Source: Candidatus Bandiella numerosa
GTDB lineage: Bacteria > Pseudomonadota > Alphaproteobacteria > Rickettsiales > Midichloriaceae
Assembly (NCBI RefSeq): GCF_029981845.1
Contig: NZ_CP104164.1
Location: 992,001-1,056,000, forward strand
Direction: 5' to 3'
Length of the DNA stretch: 64,000 nt
The translations under genes and the position numbers were made by a program. How positions within the stretch are numbered: position 1 is the stretch's first letter; each line of letters starts with the position of its first letter. The notes beneath the pieces are model-generated. The model was not told where the DNA came from and did no database searches. It worked only from the letters and a program-made list of their open reading frames with translations. Shown in pieces: positions 1 to 7,054 of the stretch.

Positions 1-2146
1 CTAAATAATCTAATGCCAATTCTTTACGTCCTTCCTTGCTTAAATTCCATACCATATCTTTTTGATCTCTAAACCTGTCTTTACTCCAATATAACTCTAC
101 ACTCTCTCTATGCCTACTCATCGCCACATATGTACTATGCTTATCCATATATTTTGATGGCATCACAAATGCCTTATCTACAGTTATCCCTTGTGATTTA
201 TGTATCGTTGCTGCATATCCATGATCTATATGATTGTAATCTCTTATATCAAATACTACCTTCCCGCCTTTATCTAAATTAACTTCAAACTTCCATCCAT
301 CAAAACCATCAATTGTTCCAAGCGTCCCGTTCTTTACTCCAAGCTCCTTATCATTCTTTAAAAAGTAAATCCTATCCTCAATTGCAAAGTCTCTCTTGCC
401 ATTATGCGTATCAAATTTAGCTTCTATCCCTAATTCATTATCCGCTCTTCTTACTTCCCTAGCCCTCTCATTTAACGCCTTTACATCCGCTTTTGTAAAG
501 CTCAACATTATCGCAGATTTATTTTCTGATACCGCTTCATGCCAATCATTTACCATTGCCTCCCTTGCTTTTGCTACATCTTCAAATGCATGCACCATAC
601 CCCTTTTTCTATATTCCCCAATTGCATCTCCTATTTCTCCAAGTGCTAACAATTTTGTTGCATCAATCTGCCAACTCTCCTTCTGTCTTCTTATGTCATT
701 TAATTCAACATGTCCTACTCTTTCTATTATTCCCCTAAATGCTCCTCCTGCTTCTATTGCTTGTAATTGCTGTGGATCTCCTATAAGCACCACCTTTGCA
801 TCTGCAAATATTACTTCATCTATGATCTTTGATAAATCTCTACTGCCTAACATACCTGCTTCATCCACCACTACTATGTCATTCTTCTGCAACCTCTCTC
901 TTTCATTATTCCAATTAACCATTCTGTTTGCTACCGTATAACTCTTTATGCCACTTTCTCCTTCTAAGTTTTCAGCAGCTATTCCAGATAACGCCATTCC
1001 TACCACATTATATCCTTCTTTCTCCCATACCTTTCTTGCCGCTCCTAACATATAACTCTTGCCACTTCCTGCATATCCAACTACACATGCCATATCTCTA
1101 TCACCTGTAATATGCCTAAATGCTTCTCCTTGTGATTCACTTAGCCCCTTATCATTTATAACTCTCTCCCTATATTCCAAATCTATTTGATGATTTGCTG
1201 CATCACTTAAACTCTGAGATTGCCTCACCATCCTATATTCAATATCCAGCATCTCCTTTGTTGTGTGCCTGTCTCTATCCCTATCGTCCTTACCTAATTT
1301 TATTAATTCCTCTGAATTCTTTATTTTTTGATATACTTTCTCAAATTGTTCAACATCCAACGTATGTGTGTTTACAAATCTAGCTATATCTTCATGTGTA
1401 AATATTGATTTATAATGAGATAACGCCTTTATTGCTATACTTGGATCGTTATAGATCTTTTCTCCATTACCTCTCGCTATGCCCTCATGCTCTAATAGCT
1501 TATCACTATACCTTGCTCTACCATCATTTGGGCCTATTTTATTCTGTGGCTCTAGGTCTATACCACGCTCTTTATTACTCCTATGATCTATTTTTATATC
1601 CAGACCTGCTTTCGCTAAATGCTTATTTACACAATTAGCCCATTCTTCTCTCCAATTATATAAAATAGGTTGTTTATCCCATTCTACTACTTTTTTTCCA
1701 AAACCTTTTTCTGACACCTCTCTAGTTGTTAGCATTATATGTGCATGCGGCTGATCTCTACCATGACCTTTATGAATGCATAAATCTGCTATCATCCCAA
1801 GAGATATAAATTGATTTTTAACATACTCTTTTGCGAGTTTGATGTTTTGTTCTTCTGTAAGTTCTTTTGGTAATGATACTTCTATTTCTCTTGCTAATTG
1901 TGAATCTTTTCGCTTCTCAGAAGCTTCTACTTCATTCCATAATATTTCCCTATTTAAAAATTTCTCTGGTGCACTTTTTGATAACATAATTTCTTTATAT
2001 AAAAGATCACTTTTATTACTATAATCAAATGTCTTATCTAATCTTTGATCATATAACTTCTCTGCTGATCTATATGCAGCTTTCCCCACCGCTGAATGAC
2101 CTTTACTTCTTGTAAACATTTTATAACTAAAGTGACATATTGCCAT
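1..2146 (-). CDS. traA: Ti-type TraA relaxase-helicase (MobQ), 3' end beyond the window
   Basis: I translated this from the minus strand; it is open from an ATG at 2144-2146 to the left edge (about 715 residues, C-terminus missing). The N-terminus has the MobA/MobL relaxase fold. Tyr25 lies in AAYRSAEK, the position of the MobQ catalytic tyrosine, and a metal-binding HGRDQPHAH histidine cluster lies at about residues 128-136. A RecD/TraI-like helicase follows, with Walker A GYAGSGKS at about 355-362, Walker B VVVDEAGML at about 422, then GDPQQLQAIE. In this family the protein nicks one strand at oriT and unwinds it for transfer. Rickettsial elements typically pair such a Ti-type TraA with F-type pilus genes, which are also present here. 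It is divergent from the TraD-like gene at 2588, and the candidate oriT lies between them. There is no frameshift in the visible part. Confidence 0.93.
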   Translation of the reverse strand, partial: MAICHFSYKMFTRSKGHSAVGKAAYRSAEKLYDQRLDKTFDYSNKSDLLYKEIMLSKSAPEKFLNREILWNEVEASEKRKDSQLAREIEVSLPKELTEEQNIKLAKEYVKNQFISLGMIADLCIHKGHGRDQPHAHIMLTTREVSEKGFGKKVVEWDKQPILYNWREEWANCVNKHLAKAGLDIKIDHRSNKERGIDLEPQNKIGPNDGRARYSDKLLEHEGIARGNGEKIYNDPSIAIKALSHYKSIFTHEDIARFVNTHTLDVEQFEKVYQKIKNSEELIKLGKDDRDRDRHTTKEMLDIEYRMVRQSQSLSDAANHQIDLEYRERVINDKGLSESQGEAFRHITGDRDMACVVGYAGSGKSYMLGAARKVWEKEGYNVVGMALSGIAAENLEGESGIKSYTVANRMVNWNNERERLQKNDIVVVDEAGMLGSRDLSKIIDEVIFADAKVVLIGDPQQLQAIEAGGAFRGIIERVGHVELNDIRRQKESWQIDATKLLALGEIGDAIGEYRKRGMVHAFEDVAKAREAMVNDWHEAVSENKSAIMLSFTKADVKALNERAREVRRADNELGIEAKFDTHNGKRDFAIEDRIYFLKNDKELGVKNGTLGTIDGFDGWKFEVNLDKGGKVVFDIRDYNHIDHGYAATIHKSQGITVDKAFVMPSKYMDKHSTYVAMSRHRESVELYWSKDRFRDQKDMVWNLSKEGRKELALDYL

Positions 2147-2147
2147 A

Positions 2148-2363
2148 TTATCTGTCTATAATATATCTATCCACAATATAATATTGCTGTACTTTTAAAA
2201 TTAATATTTCAATAAATGCAATCTCACTTAATAAGTCAGCAAATATTAGATATTTAGCATTTTTAAAATTAATTAATAACTCTTTTAAACTAGCAATTTT
2301 TACAAAATGATATCGGGCATTTAATATACCAAAAGAGTTAATTTTGTATTTTGGCTTTCTCAT
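2148..2363 (-). CDS. Small hypothetical protein just upstream of traA
   Basis: This 71-residue reading frame ends one base before the traA start codon, so it could be translationally coupled to traA. It is rich in Ile, Leu and Lys with no motif I recognise. Its position between the candidate oriT and traA would suit a small accessory transfer protein, but that is an inference from position only. It could also be a chance frame in AT-rich DNA. Confidence 0.3.
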   Translation of the reverse strand: MRKPKYKINSFGILNARYHFVKIASLKELLINFKNAKYLIFADLLSEIAFIEILILKVQQYYIVDRYIIDR

Positions 2364-2469
2364 TTCTTATTTTATCAAATCCTATTTTTTATAAACAATC
2401 CATCTTATTTTTATAATAACTTATCCATATTTGATCTACACAGCTAATTACCATACTTAAAGGACTAAA

Positions 2470-2512
2470 GCATTTTTGTTGTTGCTTGCAACAACGTAGC
2501 GCGCAATTAATA
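2470..2512. other. oriT: Candidate origin of transfer (oriT)
   Basis: The divergent gap between the relaxase gene and the TraD-like gene holds a perfect 8-bp inverted repeat, GTTGTTGC (2478-2485) and GCAACAAC (2488-2495), with a 2-base loop. A GC-rich core GCGCGC follows at 2499-2504 in otherwise very AT-rich DNA. On the minus strand the core reads TAATTGCGCGC, which resembles the TAAGTGCGC nic core of RSF1010-type MobQ origins. A hairpin next to a nic-like core beside a MobQ relaxase gene is the expected arrangement. The exact nick site and strand are inferred. Confidence 0.45.
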
Positions 2513-2587
2513 TCATTGAGATAAATATATTTAGTTTATTTTTATTTGCACTTCTTGTCAATATTTGTTATTATATAGCCTATGGTA

Positions 2588-2884
2588 ATGCATATACTTA
2601 TTATTTTGGATAATAAAACTAAAGAAAAGATAGAAAAGCTTAAGAGTAAGCAAGCTGTTTTGAAAGCTCGCCTTGAGTTATTAGAATATAGAGTAAAAAC
2701 TAAAGAGCGTAAACTTGAAACTAGACGCAAGATTCTTGTTGGTAGCTATTTTATTGAACAATATATCAATAAAAACGAATATGATGAATTAGTCAAATTA
2801 ATGGATGAATATTTAACACGAGAATCTGACAGAAATGTTTTTGGATTAGATTATGATAAAGAAAGCGCTAAAAAGTCCGAATGA
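2588..2884 (+). CDS. traD: TraC/TraD-like conjugal transfer accessory protein (Ti type)
   Basis: A protein of about 98 residues. Residues 10-40 are charged and probably coiled-coil; a TraD-like core (KERKLETRRKILVGSYFIEQ) follows. The R-K-x-E-T-R-R-K-I-L-V-G pattern is typical of the short TraD proteins encoded next to Ti-type TraA. It is divergent from traA across the candidate oriT, the usual place for a relaxosome accessory protein. An in-frame ATG at 2582 is an alternative start; I prefer 2588 because the encoded sequence is closer to the family length. The end overlaps the next gene by about 30 bases. The family assignment rests on a short motif, so it is moderate. Confidence 0.6.
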   Translation: MHILIILDNKTKEKIEKLKSKQAVLKARLELLEYRVKTKERKLETRRKILVGSYFIEQYINKNEYDELVKLMDEYLTRESDRNVFGLDYDKESAKKSE

Positions 2885-3308
2885 TATTGGTAACAAAAAA
2901 AGCACTGTATCTAAAAATATAGTTCCTAAACATAGTAAAATTATCAATAAAACTAAAAAAAGCACGTCTTCAAATCAAAAAGATTTATTTAATCCTGAAT
3001 TGTTTTTAACTATAGATAAAATCAATAAAAAGTTTGGCAAGGATACTGTATGCTTTGGTGATCAATTAGGTAATTTAGATTATGATAAATTACTTGATTC
3101 TAATGATTTTAATTTGCTCAAATGTGAAACTGACAAATTATTAAAAACTTATCAACAAATTGATAAACAACTAATTGCTCTTTCTAAAGCAAATAATACC
3201 AATGCTAATATTTATAAACGTAAGCAATTACAAAAGCAGAAAGATGAAATTAAACAAATTTATATTTCTATTAAAAAAAGAATTACTCGAATAATAAAAA
3301 CTAATTAA
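2853..3308 (+). CDS. Hypothetical lysine-rich protein
   Basis: A 151-residue protein I do not recognise. The first 45 residues are basic and low-complexity (Lys, Ser, Asn), and the rest is predicted helical with a basic C-terminus (KKRITRIIKTN). It overlaps the TraD-like gene by 32 bases in another frame, so the two are probably co-transcribed. A nucleic-acid-binding role would suit the charge and the neighbourhood but is not shown by any motif. Confidence 0.6.
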   Translation: MIKKALKSPNDIGNKKSTVSKNIVPKHSKIINKTKKSTSSNQKDLFNPELFLTIDKINKKFGKDTVCFGDQLGNLDYDKLLDSNDFNLLKCETDKLLKTYQQIDKQLIALSKANNTNANIYKRKQLQKQKDEIKQIYISIKKRITRIIKTN

Positions 3309-3343
3309 TTTTTATTATTTTCTCATAATATTTAAATATTATT

Positions 3344-4132
3344 ATGCAAATTATTGATATTGACCCAAGGGATTGCACTAGATGGAAATTTGCTGATCGC
3401 AGCTCTTTTGAATTTGGTGATACTAATCTTTTAGCTGAAGATATTAAGCGTAATGGACAAATCGAACCGGTTTTCGTTAGAGAATTAAAAAACAGTAAAT
3501 TTAAATATGAAGTTATTGCAGGTAGTAGATGACTTCAGGCTTGTTTAAATGCTAATCTACCATTAAAAGCCATTATAACTGATATATCAGACATTAAAGC
3601 TGCTATTACACAGATTAAAGAAAATGAGAATTTAGCTATTTCTGATTATTCTAAAGGAATTTCATATGCAAAATTACAAAAAGAACTTAATTTGTCTCAA
3701 ACAAAATTAGCTGAATTAATAGGATGTTCTAGACATAAAATGATTAGTTATCTTTATTTTGCCAAAATTGATAAATCAATTTGGGATGCTGTTAGTAATA
3801 TGTCTAAGGTTTCTGCTAAATCTGCTGAGGCGATTTATCTTATTGCTAAAAAATCTGATAAGCATAAAGAAGCTTTAATTGATATTGCTGAAGAAATTAG
3901 AAAAGGTGCTGGATATAATCGTATTGAAAAATTAGTTAACGATATAATTTTAGGCAAAAAACAAAATTACGATGATGAAACAATTCAATCTTTTGATGGC
4001 ACTGTATTTGCTAGTTGGAAAAATGATAAATTACAATTCTCAAAAAACGCCAATATTGATAAAAAAGAACTTTCTAAATATTTATTAGATTTTTTTGTAA
4101 AAACGATCCCCCTAAAGTTATGTAATATTTGA
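3344..4132 (+). pseudogene. parB: ParB-type partition protein with an in-frame stop
   Basis: The first 62 codons encode the ParB/Srx N-terminal region (DPRDCTRWKFADR, then YEVIAGSR). A TGA at 3530-3532 then interrupts it. The same frame reopens and continues through a helix-turn-helix region (TKLAELIGCSRHKMISYLYF) to 4132. Aligned with the intact ParB at 22827, the stop falls on the second Arg of the conserved AGERRWRAS box, so one AGA or CGA to TGA change explains it. TGG is used for Trp and TGA ends other genes here, so recoding is unlikely. No parA precedes it, so it looks like an orphan relic of a second partition system. The fragment from 3692 could still be translated. Confidence 0.8.
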
Positions 4133-4140
4133 TTATATAA

Positions 4141-4404
4141 GATTTAAATAATGGAATTTACAAAACCAAAGGCTCAATACCGCCACCTAAACATATGTTA
4201 AATGCAGCAACCAAAGTTATGAAAGATTTGGGTTATGGTAACGGCTATATTTATGATCATGATGCACCAAACCAATTTTCGGGTCAAAATTATTTACCTG
4301 AAGATTTAGAGAGGTCAATTTATTATAATCCTCTTGAAAAAGGTTTTGAACGAGAGATGAAAAAGAGGATGTCTTATTGGGAAAATTTAAAGGCAAAAAA
4401 ATAG
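4141..4404 (+). pseudogene. rarA: C-terminal fragment of RarA/MgsA AAA+ ATPase
   Basis: The frame from 4141 encodes GSIPPPKHMLNAATK, then DLGYGNGYIYDHDAPNQFSG and a tail with FEREMKKR. This matches the C-terminal domain of replication-associated recombination protein A, including the Asp-Leu-Gly-Tyr-Gly and Tyr-Asp-His-Asp landmarks. The AAA+ ATPase domain is absent and a TAA stop precedes the fragment in frame at 4138. It is a remnant of a chromosomal-type gene, probably left by recombination. The 69-residue part from ATG 4195 could be translated but would lack ATPase activity. Confidence 0.75.
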
Positions 4405-4409
4405 ACATT

Positions 4410-4700
4410 ATGACAAATTCACTAAAATATAAGGCCAAATATAGCTCAGCTCTTCCAGTTATCCAGAGCCATCTTTGGAAAAGGTATTATTTTGAGTCAA
4501 AGGACCGCTATTATATCGTAATTCTCCAGCAAGATTTGTTCCATGAATGGAGCATTATCAAATGCTATGGTGGGAAAGATAATAAATTGGGTAACTTGAT
4601 TATTCAATCTTGTGATTCTTATGATGAGGCCATAAATGAAATAGAAGAAATTAAAAAAACAAGGAAAGCTCATAAATATGTGCTAAAGTATAGAAAATAA
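4410..4700 (+). CDS. WGR-domain-like protein
   Basis: A 96-residue protein starting at ATG 4410, just after the RarA fragment; an in-frame ATG at 4377 would overlap that fragment. The central part (YYIVILQQDLFHEWSIIKC, then GGKDNKLGN and a helix ending in KAHKY) follows the small WGR domain pattern of bacterial stand-alone WGR proteins, although the WGR signature itself reads YGG. WGR domains bind nucleic acid in PARP proteins; the role of short bacterial forms is unclear. The assignment is by pattern only. Confidence 0.5.
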   Translation: MTNSLKYKAKYSSALPVIQSHLWKRYYFESKDRYYIVILQQDLFHEWSIIKCYGGKDNKLGNLIIQSCDSYDEAINEIEEIKKTRKAHKYVLKYRK

Positions 4701-4770
4701 TTAATTTTAAGCTAATATGATGGTGAGCAATAATAATTAACTCTACAAAAACAATTTATAAAAAAGTAAT

Positions 4771-4977
4771 ATGAAAATAACGGGAACAGTAAAATGGTAT
4801 AATTCTACCAAAGGATATGGATTTATAGCTCCAGATAATGGATCAAAAGATATATTCATACACAGATCAGCAGTAGAAGAAGCTGGGCTTGAAGGTTTGA
4901 ATGATAATCAAAAGATTAAATTTGAGATTATTTCAAGTAAAGGCAAGGAATCAGCAGAGAATATTGAATTAATTTAA
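4771..4977 (+). CDS. Cold-shock domain protein (CspA family)
   Basis: A 68-residue, single-domain protein of normal family length. It has the RNP1-type motif KGYGFIAPD at residues 14-22 and the RNP2-type motif IFIHRSA at about 28-34. Proteins of this family bind single-stranded nucleic acid and melt RNA structure in the cytoplasm. It lies 28 bases before an HU gene and probably belongs to the same rightward operon of nucleic-acid-binding proteins. Chromosomal CspA copies are normal in Rickettsiales; this one sits on the mobile region. Confidence 0.93.
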   Translation: MKITGTVKWYNSTKGYGFIAPDNGSKDIFIHRSAVEEAGLEGLNDNQKIKFEIISSKGKESAENIELI

Positions 4978-5005
4978 TTATAAATAACTTAAAAGGAGAC
5001 CAAAA

Positions 5006-5281
5006 ATGAATAAAGCAGAATTTATAGAAAAATTATCAAAAGAGCTTGATACAACAAAGGCTGCGGCAAGTAAGAGCTTTGATGCTGTTATTAAATGTAT
5101 AGCACAAGCAATGAAAGATAATGATGAATTAAGATTCACAGGATTTGGAAGTTTTAAAGCAAAAAATAAAGAAGCAACAGAAGTAAAAACACCAAAAGGC
5201 ACAATGGCTAAAGTCCCTGCACAAAGAAGAATAAGTTTTTCAGTGGGCTCTGATTTTAAAGCAACTGTAAATAATAAGTAA
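5006..5281 (+). CDS. hup: HU/IHF-family DNA-binding protein
   Basis: A 91-residue protein of normal HU length. The N-terminus MNKAEFIEKLS, the conserved FTGFGSFKAK segment at about residues 45-54, and a beta-arm region ending in RRISFSVG are all present. HU proteins bend DNA and assist replication, recombination and relaxosome assembly. A strong AAGGAG ribosome-binding site lies at about 4991-4996, some ten bases before the ATG, and supports this start. It follows the cold-shock gene and precedes a small membrane protein gene. Confidence 0.95.
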   Translation: MNKAEFIEKLSKELDTTKAAASKSFDAVIKCIAQAMKDNDELRFTGFGSFKAKNKEATEVKTPKGTMAKVPAQRRISFSVGSDFKATVNNK

Positions 5282-5288
5282 TTTGAGT

Positions 5289-5582
5289 ATGAAAGAAGCT
5301 TTAATGCATTATTTACATATTGTACCATTGTTTATAATAATGGTCTTATCGATTGCCAATCAGGTATTTAAAACTAAGAAATTCTACAGTTATTTGAGGA
5401 AAACCCATATTGGCATACAGCTATTATTAATTTCAGCAGGAATGATGAGTGGTACAATAATACATACTCATGAAGGAATATTGGGATGCAATGTTTGCCT
5501 TATTTATTCAGCTATTTTAGCATGGATTTCTTTTAAGATACTTTTTAGGAGCGTTATTAGCAGTAAATGGCAAGCAAATTAA
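5289..5582 (+). CDS. Small three-helix membrane protein, unknown function
   Basis: About 97 residues, starting at ATG 5289; a TTG at 5283 is the only upstream alternative. Three hydrophobic segments are visible: IVPLFIIMVLSIAN, IGIQLLLISAGMM, and CNVCLIYSAILAWISF. The Cys-x-x-Cys pair (CNVC) at the start of the third helix could bind metal or be redox active, but nothing else supports that. The end overlaps the next gene by 16 bases, suggesting co-translation. I do not recognise the family. Confidence 0.65.
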   Translation: MKEALMHYLHIVPLFIIMVLSIANQVFKTKKFYSYLRKTHIGIQLLLISAGMMSGTIIHTHEGILGCNVCLIYSAILAWISFKILFRSVISSKWQAN

Positions 5583-5818
5583 TAAGTACTACGGTAACTT
5601 CAGATAATAATCAAGAAAGACCGGCTGACAAAATGGATGGTAAATTTGTTAAGAAAAGTTACCCAAGGCCTTGGGAAGTAGAGCTAACAGATGAAGAAAT
5701 AGAAGTATTAAAAAAAAGCCTAAAGGAGGACGAAAAGAGATGCGAAGCAAAAGCAAAAAGATTGGCTGAGAATAAGTCACTTTCAGAGTTTTTTAATAAA
5801 AATAATAGGAAAGAATAA
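5567..5818 (+). CDS. Hypothetical charged protein
   Basis: An 83-residue hydrophilic protein with a predicted helix in its C-terminal half (LTDEEIEVLKKSL, then a Lys/Glu-rich segment). It has no signal peptide or membrane segment. It overlaps the preceding membrane-protein gene by 16 bases and ends two bases before the FinO/ProQ gene, so it sits in a tightly packed operon. No family recognised. Confidence 0.6.
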   Translation: MASKLISTTVTSDNNQERPADKMDGKFVKKSYPRPWEVELTDEEIEVLKKSLKEDEKRCEAKAKRLAENKSLSEFFNKNNRKE

Positions 5819-5820
5819 AA

Positions 5821-6327
5821 ATGGGAAGAAATAAATGGCATCTACTGTCTCCCGAGAATTACAACAAGGTGTTTGATGTATTATCTCAAAGATATCCAAA
5901 GTTTTTTATGAGAGGAAAGGTTTTTATATTTAAAAAAGGAATACATAGAGATATTTTTAATGATGAAGAATTAAAATTCAGCAAAACAATAATCAGAAAG
6001 TTTCTAAGATTATATGCTGAACAAAAGGAATATATAAAATTGCATATTGAAAGTGCAGCAAGGTATGATTTAGAAGGTAATGAAGCTGGAATTGTTACAA
6101 AAGAAGATGTTGAATCACTTGCAAAAACACAAGAAGAGATAAAAACCCAAATTGCACTTAAAAAAAGTAAGAAGCTAGAACAAAAGAAACATTACAAACC
6201 CCATAAGGAAAGTAAACCTAACAATCAGGATAATAAGTTAGAATTGGTAGATGTAAATGCAGTAAATGTCAATGGCGATAAAGCAAAGCTAGGAATAAAT
6301 TTTAAAGTAGAAAATAAAAATGAGTAA
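5821..6327 (+). CDS. ProQ/FinO-domain RNA chaperone
   Basis: A 168-residue protein. Residues 8-80 resemble the FinO/ProQ RNA-binding domain: a YPKFF segment, then KVFIFKKGIHRDIF, which corresponds to the conserved basic loop (R/K-x-P-L-x-x-G-I-x-x-D in ProQ), then a helix ending in RLYAEQKEY. The C-terminal 60 residues are basic and disordered, as is common in the family. On F-like plasmids FinO stabilises the FinP antisense RNA that represses transfer, so a regulatory role in this element is plausible but not shown. The end overlaps the CDGSH gene by 8 bases. Confidence 0.8.
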   Translation: MGRNKWHLLSPENYNKVFDVLSQRYPKFFMRGKVFIFKKGIHRDIFNDEELKFSKTIIRKFLRLYAEQKEYIKLHIESAARYDLEGNEAGIVTKEDVESLAKTQEEIKTQIALKKSKKLEQKKHYKPHKESKPNNQDNKLELVDVNAVNVNGDKAKLGINFKVENKNE

Positions 6328-6631
6328 CCTCAAAAGTCCTTCGATGAGAGTTGGTGTAAATAAAGGCAAAACATACTATTGGTGTGGGTGTAGCATGAGT
6401 CAAAAACAACCTTTTTGTGATGGATCGCATAAGGAAGATAAGCAAGGAAGGAAGCCAATTACATATACAGCTTTAGCTGATAAATTCATATCATTTTGTA
6501 CCTGTAAAGAAACACAGTTACCACCTATTTGCGATGGGAGCCATCGTAATATCAGAGCAGAGGAAAGTGATAATAGTGATGATAATAAGATTAATAGTAA
6601 TATACTAAAATTAAAGGTGATTATTGATTAA
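6320..6631 (+). CDS. CDGSH iron-sulfur domain protein with two cluster motifs
   Basis: A 103-residue protein with two complete C-x-C-x2-S/T-x3-P-x-C-D-G-S-H motifs: CGCSMSQKQPFCDGSH at about residues 22-37 and CTCKETQLPPICDGSH at about 59-74. Each should hold a 2Fe-2S cluster through three Cys and one His, as in mitoNEET-type proteins. Bacterial tandem forms are known and are thought to act in iron-sulfur or redox homeostasis. The C-terminal 30 residues are acidic. It overlaps the FinO/ProQ gene by 8 bases. Confidence 0.93.
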   Translation: MSNLKSPSMRVGVNKGKTYYWCGCSMSQKQPFCDGSHKEDKQGRKPITYTALADKFISFCTCKETQLPPICDGSHRNIRAEESDNSDDNKINSNILKLKVIID

Positions 6632-6717
6632 TGAATCAAGGCAAAGGTATTAAAAACCAAAGTGAATTGACACCTATGCAAGTAACAGATAAAAATCTTG
6701 ATTTTAAAAATATATAG
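6631..6717 (+). CDS. Possible 28-residue peptide
   Basis: An ATG overlapping the stop codon of the CDGSH gene (TAATG) opens a 28-codon frame (MNQGKGIKNQSELTPMQV and ten more residues). The stop-start overlap is typical of translational coupling, but the peptide is too short to judge and has no motif. It may be a leftover of a longer gene. Confidence 0.2.
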   Translation: MNQGKGIKNQSELTPMQVTDKNLDFKNI

Positions 6718-6757
6718 CTTTAGCGTAATCAAAGTAGATTGGCAATAGAAATAAAAA

Positions 6758-6958
6758 GTGGGAAGGAATGCTTTAGGATGGTTAATTTATGGATGGACTG
6801 AAGGTGTTAAGAGAGATGTATATTCGACGTATAGAGAGGCTGGAAAGGTTATTTACAAGCAAGAAGAGTTAAAAAATATGTTGGAAAGAATAAAAAGAGA
6901 GAAAAAAGTTTCAAAGGATAATGAGGGGATGAGTATTAAAAAGAACAATAAGAAATAA
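6758..6958 (+). CDS. Small hypothetical basic protein
   Basis: A 66-residue frame with a GTG start. The first half is aromatic and ordered (GWLIYGWTEGV) and the second half is a Lys/Glu-rich helix. No family recognised. It lies about 100 bases before the giant haemagglutinin-like gene in the same orientation. Confidence 0.35.
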   Translation: MGRNALGWLIYGWTEGVKRDVYSTYREAGKVIYKQEELKNMLERIKREKKVSKDNEGMSIKKNNKK

Positions 6959-7054
6959 GTTGATTTAAATTTATTAAGATTTTTTTTTAGTTAAAAAAAG
7001 AGTTTGATTTAGACTGGATTAAATTTTAGGGTAAAAATTTATATGGAATAATTA

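Noticed and set aside
396..1638. Plus-strand frames over the first 1.6 kb
   Set aside because: They are shadows of the traA relaxase gene, whose minus-strand frame has all family motifs.
3530..3532. TGA in parB as a recoded tryptophan or selenocysteine
   Set aside because: TGG is used for Trp, TGA ends other genes, the aligned residue is Arg, and no recoding element is visible.
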